The notes below the pieces were generated by a model, which saw only the letters and a list, made by a program, of their open reading frames with translations, was not told the origin of the DNA and did no database searches. Below, one piece after another: positions 17,737 to 26,201 of a DNA stretch of 58,921 nt; the first letter of the stretch is position 1, and each line of letters starts with the position of its first letter. The position numbers and the translations under genes were made by a program. This DNA is from Lachnospiraceae bacterium (lineage in GTDB: Bacteria > Bacillota > Clostridia > Lachnospirales > Lachnospiraceae). The DNA is taken from assembly GCA_028692055.1 (NCBI GenBank), contig JAQUYA010000006.1, positions 1 to 58,921 of the forward strand, read 5' to 3'.

Positions 17737-18012
17737 CTACATTGCCTCCCTGTCTGGTACATTTGAATTTCCATCCACTTTCACATGGGAAATCTCAATT
17801 CCGGAAGAAATATGCTTTCCCAAAGCAAGTCTGGTACCACGCACCTTAACAATCAATGCGCCGTTCTTTTTACGGGTCAGAACATGTATGACAGTTCCGT
17901 CATTTAAGCCAAGTGCCTCCAGACGTCTTGTAATTGCTTCTTCCACAAATAACCCCTTTATCTGATACTGTTCTCCTGCATTACCTTCAAATAGTGTCAT
18001 GCTAATAACCAT
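17737..18012 (-). CDS. feoA: FeoA family ferrous iron transport protein
   Basis: This 91-residue (or 87-residue) SH3-like protein partners FeoB at the cytoplasmic face: RLEALGLNDGTVIHVLTRKKNGALIVKVRGTRLALGKHISSGIEI matches the FeoA fold, and RLALG is conserved. Two Met codons are possible starts (18012 and 18000). AAAGG is only 1 nt from the first and 13 nt from the second, so the choice is open. It is first in the feoAB operon, under a strong promoter with a Fur-box-like site. Confidence 0.92.
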   Translation of the reverse strand: MVISMTLFEGNAGEQYQIKGLFVEEAITRRLEALGLNDGTVIHVLTRKKNGALIVKVRGTRLALGKHISSGIEISHVKVDGNSNVPDREAM

Positions 18013-18072
18013 GCCTTTCTCAGCCTATGAAAATAAATTTTCAACCTATTCCGCATATGTTCTTCGTATTTG

Positions 18073-18092
18073 ATAATGATTCTCATTAATCA
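18073..18092. promoter_or_regulatory. Fur-box-like operator upstream of feoA
   Basis: GATAATGATTCTCATTAATC resembles the classical Fur 19-mer (GATAATGAT-n-ATCATTATC) with the left half intact and the right half mostly kept. It begins 6-7 bp downstream of the -10 element, where bound Fur would block transcription. The Fe(II) repression of feoAB is inferred. Confidence 0.7.
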
Positions 18093-18098
18093 TTAAAA

Positions 18099-18127
18099 TT
18101 ATAGTCCTATTGCATTTTGCTGTCAAT
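18099..18127 (-). promoter_or_regulatory. feoAB promoter
   Basis: On the minus strand TTGACA (18122-18127) and TATAAT (18099-18104) are both consensus, with an exact 17-nt spacer. Both hexamers overlap the arms of a 12-bp perfect inverted repeat (18102-18136). Confidence 0.82.
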
Positions 18128-18136
18128 AGGACTATC
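18102..18136. repeat. 12-bp inverted repeat overlapping the feoAB promoter
   Basis: Arms ATAGTCCTATTG (18102-18113) and CAATAGGACTAT (18125-18136) are perfect. As RNA from the upstream ABC gene it would form a terminator-like hairpin followed by TAATTTTAAT. As DNA it places one arm on the -10 and the other on the -35, so it could also be an operator. Confidence 0.6.
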
Positions 18137-18154
18137 CATTTACTCTGTTGTTTC

Positions 18155-20278
18155 TTATTTTTTTCTTCTCTGTGCCCATACAAGGATGCCACTCACTAAC
18201 AAAATAAGTGGAATTAAAACGGTAACAATAATACCCATGAGAATTACTGTACTTTGATTTACCATAATGGTTCCATAGTCATAACTCTTAGAGGGAATCG
18301 AAACGCTTTCTTCGTGATCCACTAAATAACTTAAGGAACTGGTAAATAATTTTACATTGGCACCAGATACCATGGTATCGAATTCGTCGTCTAATAAGTA
18401 TTCACAGCCAAATGCAACAATCTTCGTGGTTGTTTCATCCGCATTTAATTTTTCCAAGTATATTCCTAAGTCAAAAGGACCATCCGTATCTCCGTCTTCT
18501 TTTGCATAGGTCGTCATATTCTTTACGTTCTTTTTACTGTATGCACTGTCCGAAGTTGAAAGCAGCACGGTTGCTGTTACCCCCTCTGGCATGGTTTCCT
18601 CCTCTGCAGTCTGGAATCCTGTGGACTGCGGTAATAATACATACCTCTTTCCCTGGTACAATTCTTTCGTAATCGCATGGCTCTTTATTTCAGGTAAGAT
18701 ATAGAATGGATATTTGTAATAATTGTTCTGGTTACTATCAAATACCGCTCCCTCCACCATGTTAACGCCATAATCTACTAAAATGGATTTGAAATTCGGC
18801 ATTTCCTCATCTGCTATGGCAGTTAAAATAATTGCATGGCCGCCTGCAGTTAAATAGCTCTTTACCTTATCTGCATCTTCTTTGGAATAATCCACTACCG
18901 GTCCTGATATTACAATACTTGCTGCATCGTCCGGTATCGTATCATAATTCATTAGATTTATGGTTTCCACATCTACATTTTCCTTTTTCATGTTGGCCAG
19001 TACATTTGATGACAAATCCAGTTCCTGATGACCGGTAATTACGTATACCTTTGGCAGGTTCTCACTTGTAACATAAGAGATTGCAGAAGTAAGCTGACCC
19101 TCTCCATCGTAACCAGTTGGTGTTTCCTGATAAGTCTGATAATCTATTTCCGTTTCAAAACAATCATTATAATTAATAACTGTATTCTTGTCTCCACATG
19201 CGACAATCAGGCTGTTGTCTGCAAGCTGTTCAGATGTATACTGTGCCGTAAAATTAGGATTTTGATTCTGGTCTATGTACTGCACTTTGATTTTATCAGA
19301 ATATGATTCATAGCGCTGCAGCATCGTCTGTATCGTTATATCTGCACTCTTTTCGCTCCCTAACATATAAACCGTAATGTCCTGACTCAGATTATCCAGT
19401 ACATTCTTTGTTGTGTCACCAATGGTGTATAATTTGTTATCCGTAATATCTATGCTCTTTATGGAATCTGGCAGAAAATTAGCTCCAATATTAACTGCTG
19501 CAATAACCACTGCTACAATAATGGTAATACTTGCACTAAAAGCTGTTTTCTTTACTCCCAGATTTACAACTGTCCATCTTCTTTTCTGAATCACACGACA
19601 GGTCAGAAACAGGAAGAATATAACCACAGAAATGTAATACAGCATACAGTTGACATCGACGATGCCGTTCATTAAACTGTCAAATCGAACCGCAATATCA
19701 AAAATACTGAGAATTTTGGTAAGCCAGTTGCCACCGGAAGAAATAATACCACTGATTCCTGACATCATAAATCCGATTAATAAGATACCAAAGGTGGCAA
19801 CTGCTGCAATAACCTGGCTTTCCGTAATTGCTGAAATGAATAGGCCTATTGCAATACAAGCCGCTCCGAATAAGAAAAAGGCAAAGATTGCAAAATAGGT
19901 TTCTGCAAATGGAATACTGCCACTCATTAATAAAACCAAAGGATAAACTCCGGAAATCAAAACCACAATTCCTAAAATAGTCAAAAGGGCTAAATATTTG
20001 CCTACAATGATTTTCCATAATTTTACAGGTGCTGTAAATAATAACTGGTCGGTTTTCTGATGCTTTTCTTCTGATAATATTTTCATGGTCAAAATAGGTA
20101 CTACAAATAAAAAAATAACCAGAACACTATTTAATACATAGGTAAAATAGGGGGTTCCATATACCAGACAATCCACGGTAAAATACAAACCAATAAAAAA
20201 TAATAAAACAGCCATAAATAAACAACCTATGACCGAATGGAAATAAGATTTTAATTCCTTTTTATATATTGCAAACAT
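18155..20278 (-). CDS. ABC-2 permease fused to GldG-like auxiliary domain
   Basis: This 707-residue membrane protein has two parts. Residues 1-235 are an ABC-2 permease with six hydrophobic segments (MFAIYKKELKSYFHSVIGCL; SEEKHQKTDQLLFTAPV is a typical GldF motif). Residues of about 250-690 are an extracytoplasmic 'ABC_transp_aux'/GldG-like region (FTAQYTSEQLADNSLIV, LPKVYVITGHQE, GPVVDYSKEDADKVKSYLTAGGHAI), closed by a C-terminal membrane helix and a basic tail. In Bacteroidetes GldF and GldG are separate and serve gliding; Firmicutes that carry relatives do not glide. The start overlaps the ATPase stop by 1 nt. The exported substrate is unknown. Confidence 0.85.
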   Translation of the reverse strand: MFAIYKKELKSYFHSVIGCLFMAVLLFFIGLYFTVDCLVYGTPYFTYVLNSVLVIFLFVVPILTMKILSEEKHQKTDQLLFTAPVKLWKIIVGKYLALLTILGIVVLISGVYPLVLLMSGSIPFAETYFAIFAFFLFGAACIAIGLFISAITESQVIAAVATFGILLIGFMMSGISGIISSGGNWLTKILSIFDIAVRFDSLMNGIVDVNCMLYYISVVIFFLFLTCRVIQKRRWTVVNLGVKKTAFSASITIIVAVVIAAVNIGANFLPDSIKSIDITDNKLYTIGDTTKNVLDNLSQDITVYMLGSEKSADITIQTMLQRYESYSDKIKVQYIDQNQNPNFTAQYTSEQLADNSLIVACGDKNTVINYNDCFETEIDYQTYQETPTGYDGEGQLTSAISYVTSENLPKVYVITGHQELDLSSNVLANMKKENVDVETINLMNYDTIPDDAASIVISGPVVDYSKEDADKVKSYLTAGGHAIILTAIADEEMPNFKSILVDYGVNMVEGAVFDSNQNNYYKYPFYILPEIKSHAITKELYQGKRYVLLPQSTGFQTAEEETMPEGVTATVLLSTSDSAYSKKNVKNMTTYAKEDGDTDGPFDLGIYLEKLNADETTTKIVAFGCEYLLDDEFDTMVSGANVKLFTSSLSYLVDHEESVSIPSKSYDYGTIMVNQSTVILMGIIVTVLIPLILLVSGILVWAQRRKK

Positions 20279-21273
20279 TATTCTTCCTCTCCCTTCTGGT
20301 CATTTTTCTTCTCCGCACTCTCTGCTTTCTCCTTCGACAGAATATCATTCATATATTTATCAGAAGTTAATTCCAGGAATACATCTTCCAGGGAAGCCAT
20401 GGTAGAATTCATCTCGATAATCGGCAAATGGTTTTCGGCAAACAAATAAAATAATGGTTCTCTGATATCCTTCTGCTTATGCGCTACGATATCATAGACA
20501 TCGCCCTGTATACTTTGAAAACTATGTACAAAATCAGCGGTATGCAATATTTCCTCTATCTTTTCTTTGTCACCCTTTACACAGATATGTACCGTCTGTT
20601 CCTTCTCCATGAGGTGCTCCAGATTTTCCGCGGTATCCTGTGCAACCAGTCTTCCCTTGGAAATAATCATAATCTGGTCGCATACGGCACTAACTTCAGA
20701 TAGAATATGCGAACTCAGAATAATAGTATGTTCTTTTCCTAATTCTTTGATTAAAGTACGAATTTCTGTAATCTGTTTTGGGTCTAATCCAACGGTTGGT
20801 TCATCCAGAATAATTACTTCTGGGAATCCCATAATTGCCTGTGCGAGACCAACTCTTTGGCGGTATCCTTTGGACAGATTTTTAATCAGTCGATTTTCTA
20901 CCTCTTCCAAATGCGTCATTTCAGACACTTTTGCAACACTTTCTATTTTATCTGTCTTCTTGATACCCTTTAATTCTACCGTAAATAACAAATATTCTTT
21001 GACTGTCATATCTGTATAAACTGGCGGAATTTCCGGCAAATAACCGATACATTTCTTGGCTTTTTCCGGTTCTTCCACAATATCAAAATTATTGATCCGA
21101 ATCGTTCCGCCAGTTGCACCTATATATCCGGTAAGCATATTCATCGTAGTGGATTTTCCAGCTCCATTTGGTCCTAAGAACCCATATATCTTCCCTTTCT
21201 CTATCGTAAATGACAAATTATTTACGGCAACATGATTACCGTATTTCTTTACAAGATTCTCTACCTGTATCAA
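20278..21273 (-). CDS. ABC transporter ATP-binding protein (GldA/CcmA-type)
   Basis: This 331-residue ATPase has Walker A GPNGAGKST (about 35-43), the signature NLSKGYRQRVGLAQA, Walker B VIILDEP, D-loop and H-loop (ILSSHILSEV), then a C-terminal regulatory region (IEMNSTMASLEDVFLELT) and a charged tail ending in KKNDQKGEEE. It is the motor for the fused permease encoded next, with which it overlaps by 1 nt. A 36-bp inverted repeat (21300-21335) lies just upstream of the gene and is a likely operator. It could be an export system for peptides, lipids or antimicrobials; no specific claim is possible. Confidence 0.9.
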   Translation of the reverse strand: MIQVENLVKKYGNHVAVNNLSFTIEKGKIYGFLGPNGAGKSTTMNMLTGYIGATGGTIRINNFDIVEEPEKAKKCIGYLPEIPPVYTDMTVKEYLLFTVELKGIKKTDKIESVAKVSEMTHLEEVENRLIKNLSKGYRQRVGLAQAIMGFPEVIILDEPTVGLDPKQITEIRTLIKELGKEHTIILSSHILSEVSAVCDQIMIISKGRLVAQDTAENLEHLMEKEQTVHICVKGDKEKIEEILHTADFVHSFQSIQGDVYDIVAHKQKDIREPLFYLFAENHLPIIEMNSTMASLEDVFLELTSDKYMNDILSKEKAESAEKKNDQKGEEE

Positions 21274-21299
21274 AATAATGTCCTCCTTTGATTTACTTA

Positions 21300-21335
21300 A
21301 ATAGCGATACTACTATATATATTAGTATCGCTATT
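21300..21335. promoter_or_regulatory. Perfect 13-bp-arm inverted repeat, probable operator
   Basis: AATAGCGATACTA (21300-21312) and TAGTATCGCTATT (21323-21335) flank a 10-nt CTATATATAT centre, 26 bp upstream of the ABC ATPase start. The perfect symmetry over a TA-rich core suggests a dimeric repressor site. Small GntR (YtrA-type) regulators often control such exporters, but no regulator gene is adjacent here. Confidence 0.6.
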
Positions 21336-21426
21336 AAATCTACACACATATTGTGTTTTATTTATTATGATTTTGTGAAAAAAATGTGAACATGCTATTT
21401 TAGAGGTAGCACTTTAGATAAAAAAA

Positions 21427-21435
21427 CATATGTTA
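21427..21435 (+). promoter_or_regulatory. Possible sporulation-sigma -10 element for cotJABC
   Basis: CATATGTTA fits the CATAnnnTA pattern of mother-cell sigma-E/sigma-K -10 elements, with a GCAC about 16 nt upstream as a possible sigma-K -35. It is placed 28 nt before the cotJA start codon. The evidence is weak by itself. Confidence 0.3.
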
Positions 21436-21462
21436 ATAGTAAATAATCGAAAAGAGGACTTT

Positions 21463-21633
21463 ATGAACGATAATTGTTTCGATAATAACATCGATAAATA
21501 TCCACTTGCTATTGCTTACGTTCCATGGCAGCAGTTAACAAATATTTATGAAAATCTTGAAGAAGCATATGAAATAGGCACTATTTTTCCAGAACTGACT
21601 AAACCTTTTACAGGAAGAAGGTGCGTGAATTAA
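21463..21633 (+). CDS. cotJA: Spore coat-associated protein CotJA
   Basis: This 56-residue protein contains the CotJA hallmark YPLAIAYVPWQQLTNIYENLEEAYEIGTIFPEL. The start at 21463 (MNDNCFDNN) has AGAGG 6 nt upstream; the in-frame ATG at 21430 lacks a ribosome site. It is the first gene of a three-gene cotJ operon with cotJB overlapping its stop. In Bacillus the CotJ proteins are mother-cell products that associate with the inner coat. Confidence 0.88.
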   Translation: MNDNCFDNNIDKYPLAIAYVPWQQLTNIYENLEEAYEIGTIFPELTKPFTGRRCVN

Positions 21634-21950
21634 TGGCAATGAATTATAATTACCGCAGAAATGTCAATATGCCTGAGAGTCGAAATGGTATGAATAGTGA
21701 GCAGCGAAAAATGCTCAATGATATAGGAATGATTTCCTTAGTACTAGTTGATATGACGGAATATCTGGATACTCATCCGGAAGATTCGGAAGCAATCGAT
21801 TATTTTAATTACTATTCCGCCCTGAAAAACCAAATGACAAAAGAATATTCGGAAAAATATACACCATTGTCACTCTCAACCGTATCAAATACATCAAAAA
21901 AGTGGGATTGGGCATTGGATGCACCACCTTGGAAAGGAATGGGTAACTAA
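21633..21950 (+). CDS. cotJB: Spore coat protein CotJB
   Basis: This 105-residue CotJB-type protein reads MLNDIGMISLVLVDMTEYLDTHPEDSEAIDYFNYYSALKNQMTKEY and ends with WDWALDAPPW, which is conserved in the family. The likely start is ATG 21633, overlapping the cotJA stop (TAATG) with GGAAGAAGG upstream. ATG 21639 is an alternative. It is required with CotJC for coat assembly in Bacillus (family knowledge). Confidence 0.88.
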   Translation: MAMNYNYRRNVNMPESRNGMNSEQRKMLNDIGMISLVLVDMTEYLDTHPEDSEAIDYFNYYSALKNQMTKEYSEKYTPLSLSTVSNTSKKWDWALDAPPWKGMGN

Positions 21951-21952
21951 GT

Positions 21953-22558
21953 ATGTGGAATTATGAAAAACGATTACAATTTCCCGTTGATATCAAAGAA
22001 CCAAATGCAGAAATCGCGAAAGTGATTCTGACACAATATGGCGGGCCAAATGGTGAACTTGGCGCGAGTATGCGCTATTTGTCGCAGCGATATACGATGC
22101 CTTACAACGAAGTATCCGGTTTGCTGACGGACATAGGAACGGAGGAACTGGCACATTTAGAAATGGTTTCTTCCATCGTTTACCAATTAACACGCAATCT
22201 ATCCATGGAGGAATTGGAATCCGGTGGATTTGCACCTTACTATGTAGACCATACACTTGGTATCTGGCCTCAGGCTGCCAGCGGAGTACCATTTTCTTCC
22301 GCTGAGTTTCAATCTATGGGCGACCCGATTACGGATTTAACAGAAGACATGGCTGCAGAACAAAAGGCAAGATCGACTTACGATAATATTCTAAGACTTG
22401 TAAAAAATGAAGATGTTGCTGCACCTATCCGTTTTCTCCGCGCCCGTGAAATAATTCACTTCCAGCGCTTCGGTGAAGGTCTTCGTATTGTTCAGGATAA
22501 CTTAAATGCAAAAAATTTCTATGCCTTCAATCCTGCTTTTGACCGTTGTGAAAGTTGA
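21953..22558 (+). CDS. cotJC: CotJC, spore coat manganese-catalase-like protein
   Basis: This 201-residue ferritin-like protein belongs to the Mn-catalase family. Candidate dimanganese ligands are visible: Glu in GPNGELGAS (about 36), EELAH (about 69-73), EDMAAEQKARSTY (about 133-145) and REIIHFQRFGE (about 166-176). The N-terminus MWNYEKRLQFPVDIKEPN is standard for CotJC. It follows cotJB by 2 nt and ends just before a strong terminator. It may remove peroxide at the spore surface (inference from the fold). Confidence 0.93.
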   Translation: MWNYEKRLQFPVDIKEPNAEIAKVILTQYGGPNGELGASMRYLSQRYTMPYNEVSGLLTDIGTEELAHLEMVSSIVYQLTRNLSMEELESGGFAPYYVDHTLGIWPQAASGVPFSSAEFQSMGDPITDLTEDMAAEQKARSTYDNILRLVKNEDVAAPIRFLRAREIIHFQRFGEGLRIVQDNLNAKNFYAFNPAFDRCES

Positions 22559-22569
22559 TTCTCCTGCTT

Positions 22570-22597
22570 AAAGGAAGCCATAAAAGGCTTCCTTTTT
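22570..22597 (+). terminator. Terminator of cotJABC
   Basis: AAAGGAAGCC / GGCTTCCTTT is a 10-bp perfect stem with a 6-nt loop, followed by T residues. It lies between the convergent cotJC and mgtC genes and overlaps the mgtC stop. Confidence 0.8.
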
Positions 22598-23282
22598 ATA
22601 AAATCTCAAATGTTTCCATTTCTGCGATATTGGTAAATATTTGGACAATTTCTTCTTTCGACAACTCTGCAGGGATAACTACCTGACACCGTAGCTGTAG
22701 CAAATTTTTACTCTTTCGCTCCCATTTGAACTGAAATAGACTAATTTTGTATTTGTCCAGTTCCTTTGTTATCTTTTCATAGATTCCTTTATTATTTTCT
22801 ACATGAAAAACCACCTGTGCACGTGTAGGCTGCTGACATATCTTTAGATTCTTATGCAAGAATAACTGACTCAGTAAAACAATTCCAGTCGTCCCAATTC
22901 CGAGTGCATACATACCGGAACCAATTGCCATACCAATTCCTATCGTAACCCATACACCGGCAGCAGTCGTGATACCACTCACAGCACCCTGTTTTCCGGT
23001 GTAAATAAGCCCTCCTCCTAGAATACCTACACCGGTAATGATTCCCGCCGCCACACGTGACACATCTACGGACAGTCCGGCAATCCCCATCACATCAGTA
23101 AAACCATATTTTGAAATAAGCATCATCAATGCCGCTGCAAGGGAAATCATCATATGCGTTTTTACACCGGCAACCTTTGTTCTTTGTTGTCTTTCTGTTC
23201 CAATCAGAATTCCACATATACAAGCAACTCCAATACGCAGAAAATAAATCATTTGTGTTAAAACCATTACGGGAATGTCCAT
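22596..23282 (-). CDS. MgtC/SapB family membrane protein
   Basis: This 228-residue protein has an N-terminal MgtC domain of about five helices (LRIGVACICGILIGTERQQRTKVAGVKTHMMISLAAALMM; RVAAGIITGVGILGGGLIYTGKQGAVSGITTAAGVWVTIGIGMAIG) and a C-terminal soluble ACT-like region (about 155-228). MgtC proteins are linked to Mg2+ or membrane-potential homeostasis; many Clostridial members are uncharacterised. It converges on cotJC. Confidence 0.88.
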   Translation of the reverse strand: MDIPVMVLTQMIYFLRIGVACICGILIGTERQQRTKVAGVKTHMMISLAAALMMLISKYGFTDVMGIAGLSVDVSRVAAGIITGVGILGGGLIYTGKQGAVSGITTAAGVWVTIGIGMAIGSGMYALGIGTTGIVLLSQLFLHKNLKICQQPTRAQVVFHVENNKGIYEKITKELDKYKISLFQFKWERKSKNLLQLRCQVVIPAELSKEEIVQIFTNIAEMETFEIL

Positions 23283-23311
23283 ATGAACCAGCCTTTCATA
23301 ACCTGTAATAT

Positions 23312-24397
23312 TTATAGTACATGTACGTCACAAGGTGCAAAGTTGACATAGGCAGTTTCATTTACCTGATAAATCTTTTTATGTTTTGGATTGAAGTCTG
23401 TTATTTTTACCAGTGTATCTCCTACCATGACATGATAATTCTGATAAGCACCCATGAAGCAGCTTACGATTACCCTGCATTTTAGCTGTCCTTCCTCTGC
23501 TAACGTTGCTGATTCCGGACGTAGTACCAGCGTACCCATATCACCAACTTTACGTGTCCGAATCTCTGTTACCTCCACCATACAGCCATTGATATCCATG
23601 ATACCATCATTCTCATTGTTGTCCTTTTTAGAAACCAGCTTTCCTTTCAGGAAATTTGCTTCTCCAATAAAATCTGCTACAAATTCATTTACCGGATGAT
23701 AATAAATCTCCTGTGGGGTTCCTACCTGTGCAACTACACCTTTATGCATAATGATAATCTGATCCGACAATGCCATCGCTTCACTTTGGTCATGTGTTAC
23801 ATATACTGCTGTAATACCCACACGCTGTTGAATATTACGAATTTCGGTACGCATGGATACACGTAATTTTGCATCCAGATTGGATAAAGGTTCATCAAAT
23901 AACAGTACACTCGGTTCCACGACCAGAGCCCTTGCCAGAGCTACACGCTGCTGTTGTCCACCAGACAGCTGGTTCGTCATTCGACTTTCCATCCCTGTCA
24001 ATTCTACCAAATCCAGGATTTCCATTACCTTCTCATGGATTTCCTCTTTACTTAATTTCCGCAATTTTAATCCATATGCTACATTATCGAACACATTATA
24101 ATGTGGAAATAATGCATAGCTCTGAAATACCATAGCGGTATCTCTTTTATTTGGGGTTAATTCATTAATTGCTTTATCCCCCAGAAATATTTCCCCTTCA
24201 TCCGGGCTTTCAAATCCTGCTATCATACGCAGCGTTGTTGTTTTTCCACATCCTGACGGACCTAATAATGTCACAAAGCTTCCCGGTTTGATTACAATAT
24301 TTGCATCGTCTACCGCTCTAAAATCCTTACCTGTTTTCGGGTCCTGATATATTTTTGAAATGTGTTCCAGTCTGATTCCTTTTGATTCTGCTAACAT
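23312..24397 (-). CDS. AfuC/FbpC-type ABC importer ATPase
   Basis: This 361-residue ATPase has Walker A GPSGCGKT (about 45-52), signature LSGGQQQR, Walker B VLLFDEP, H-loop YVTHDQSEA, and a C-terminal TOBE-like region (about 245-361, TLVLRPESATL). It is the motor of the importer encoded upstream; the permease stop and this start are 1 nt apart. The C-terminal motif LSNLDAKLR is shared with Fe(III), polyamine and phosphonate importers, so the ATPase alone does not tell the substrate. Confidence 0.9.
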   Translation of the reverse strand: MLAESKGIRLEHISKIYQDPKTGKDFRAVDDANIVIKPGSFVTLLGPSGCGKTTTLRMIAGFESPDEGEIFLGDKAINELTPNKRDTAMVFQSYALFPHYNVFDNVAYGLKLRKLSKEEIHEKVMEILDLVELTGMESRMTNQLSGGQQQRVALARALVVEPSVLLFDEPLSNLDAKLRVSMRTEIRNIQQRVGITAVYVTHDQSEAMALSDQIIIMHKGVVAQVGTPQEIYYHPVNEFVADFIGEANFLKGKLVSKKDNNENDGIMDINGCMVEVTEIRTRKVGDMGTLVLRPESATLAEEGQLKCRVIVSCFMGAYQNYHVMVGDTLVKITDFNPKHKKIYQVNETAYVNFAPCDVHVL

Positions 24398-24398
24398 A

Positions 24399-26108
24399 TT
24401 AATTTTCCCCCTTTATCTTCTTACTGGTTCCAAAGAATCGTATGAACAGATTCATCAGAAGTACGGAAGCATATACAATCATGATTAGAATTGTTGCATA
24501 TGCGCATGCAACACCATAGTATCCTTTTTCTGCAAACTCATTAATTTGACAGGTTATCAACAGGAATTGTGGTGTTACTAATAAAATGATAGCACTGATT
24601 GCTGTGATACTTCGTACAAATGATGTAACAAGCCCGCTGAAGAAAGAATCCTTGATAAGCGGTAACGTAATCGTCATAAATACCTTTCCACTGCCTGCCC
24701 CAAGATCATAGGCAGATTCTTCAATAGACTTATCAATCTGGCGCAATGCTGATATACCGCTTCTGGTACCAACAGGCAGACTACGAATAATAAAGACAAT
24801 AATCAAAATCAAACCTGTTCCATATAAACCACTTAGGATACCACTATGGAAAATACCATTCGCATAGCCTCTGATATACCCAATTCCAAGTACAGTTCCC
24901 GGCACCGCCATGGCTAGCATAGACACAAACTCAATGAATGCTTTGGATTTAAATTTTTTCTTTACTACCAGATAAGAAATAATCATGGATAATAATGCTG
25001 TAATTGGTGCGGCTATAATAGATAACAAAAAGGAATCTTTAAAAGCCTTAAATCCACTATACTTAAATAAATAATCAAACCATTTCATAGATAATGAATA
25101 ATCACGTCCCCATAGTTTAAATAAAGCACCAAACGGAATCATGACATACATAATGATAACAAACAAAGCAACTAAGGAACAAAAGAGCGTAAGTGGAACC
25201 GTTACACTTTTATCCTCAATCAGCATACGTGCCCTGGAGGCTTTTCCAGTAAGTGTCGCTGCTGTTTTTCTTTCCAGATAATACTTCTGTATAAAAAACA
25301 GAATAAGCGTCATGGATAATAGTATCACTGACATCGCCGCCGCACCTGTGGAGTCATAGGAACCGGTAACCTGTAAGTAAATTGTTGTTGCCAAGGTATC
25401 ATAGTTACCACCAATTAACATTGGATTTGCAAAATCAGCTACGGACTCAATAAAGGTAACTAAAAATGCATTTCCAAGTCCCGGTAATAACAGTGGCAGG
25501 GTAACCGTAGTAAATACCCTCCATCTGGAAGCCCCGATATCCCGTGCTGCTTCTTCCAGCGAAGGATCAATGTTCTTTAATAATCCTTTTAGCATAAGAT
25601 AACAAACCGGGAAAAAAGTAAGTGTCTGAACCACTACAATTCCCTTTAATCCATATACATCAGAATCATAAATATGTAATAAAGATCTGGTAATGATTCC
25701 ACTGCGTCCGAATAGCATAATTGTGGATAAAGACAATACAAATGGTGGTGACACAACCGGCAGTAATGACACTATATTAAATAGTTTTCCAACCGCCTTT
25801 ATTCTCATTTTTACATATACGTCAACGTAGGCAAATAATAATCCAATAATCGTTGATAGTACCCCTGTTATCAATCCTAAAACTATTGTATTGGAAAATG
25901 CAGTGCGAAATCGCTGCATACTCAATACCTTTGAAAATACGTGTAAGGTAAAGCCACCCTCGTTATAAATACTGTCTATCAGAAGTACAAATAATGGATA
26001 TACAATAAATAATACCAAAAAAATTAAAAGTACAATAATCATTCCCATCATAACCGGGTCACCTAATAATTTCTTTCTATCCAAGGCAGCACTTTTACTC
26101 CTTGCCAT
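24399..26108 (-). CDS. AfuB/FbpB-type fused ABC importer permease
   Basis: This 569-residue protein contains two BPD_transp_1 permease halves in one chain, about twelve membrane helices. The two EAA loops are LEEAARDIGASRWRVFTTVTLPLLLPG (about 190) and IEESAYDLGAGSGKVFMTITLPLIKDS (about 460). This duplicated layout is typical of FbpB/ThiP/AfuB-type importers. Between it and the binding-protein gene is a hairpin (26158-26188) that may lower downstream expression. Confidence 0.9.
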   Translation of the reverse strand: MARSKSAALDRKKLLGDPVMMGMIIVLLIFLVLFIVYPLFVLLIDSIYNEGGFTLHVFSKVLSMQRFRTAFSNTIVLGLITGVLSTIIGLLFAYVDVYVKMRIKAVGKLFNIVSLLPVVSPPFVLSLSTIMLFGRSGIITRSLLHIYDSDVYGLKGIVVVQTLTFFPVCYLMLKGLLKNIDPSLEEAARDIGASRWRVFTTVTLPLLLPGLGNAFLVTFIESVADFANPMLIGGNYDTLATTIYLQVTGSYDSTGAAAMSVILLSMTLILFFIQKYYLERKTAATLTGKASRARMLIEDKSVTVPLTLFCSLVALFVIIMYVMIPFGALFKLWGRDYSLSMKWFDYLFKYSGFKAFKDSFLLSIIAAPITALLSMIISYLVVKKKFKSKAFIEFVSMLAMAVPGTVLGIGYIRGYANGIFHSGILSGLYGTGLILIIVFIIRSLPVGTRSGISALRQIDKSIEESAYDLGAGSGKVFMTITLPLIKDSFFSGLVTSFVRSITAISAIILLVTPQFLLITCQINEFAEKGYYGVACAYATILIMIVYASVLLMNLFIRFFGTSKKIKGEN

Positions 26109-26157
26109 TATGACTCCTCCCTTCCATTCTCGTTACAGATTTACTTTCTTATTTTAA

Positions 26158-26188
26158 AAAGGGAATAGTGAGATTCACTATCCCCTTT
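26158..26188 (-). terminator. Intercistronic hairpin after the binding-protein gene
   Basis: A 14-position stem with one mismatch (AAAGGG-ATAGTGA-type arms) and a 3-nt loop is followed by TTTTTAAAAT on the minus strand. It is a partial terminator or mRNA-stabilising hairpin between binding-protein and permease genes. Confidence 0.65.
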
Positions 26189-26201
26189 GAATTATATATT
26201 C

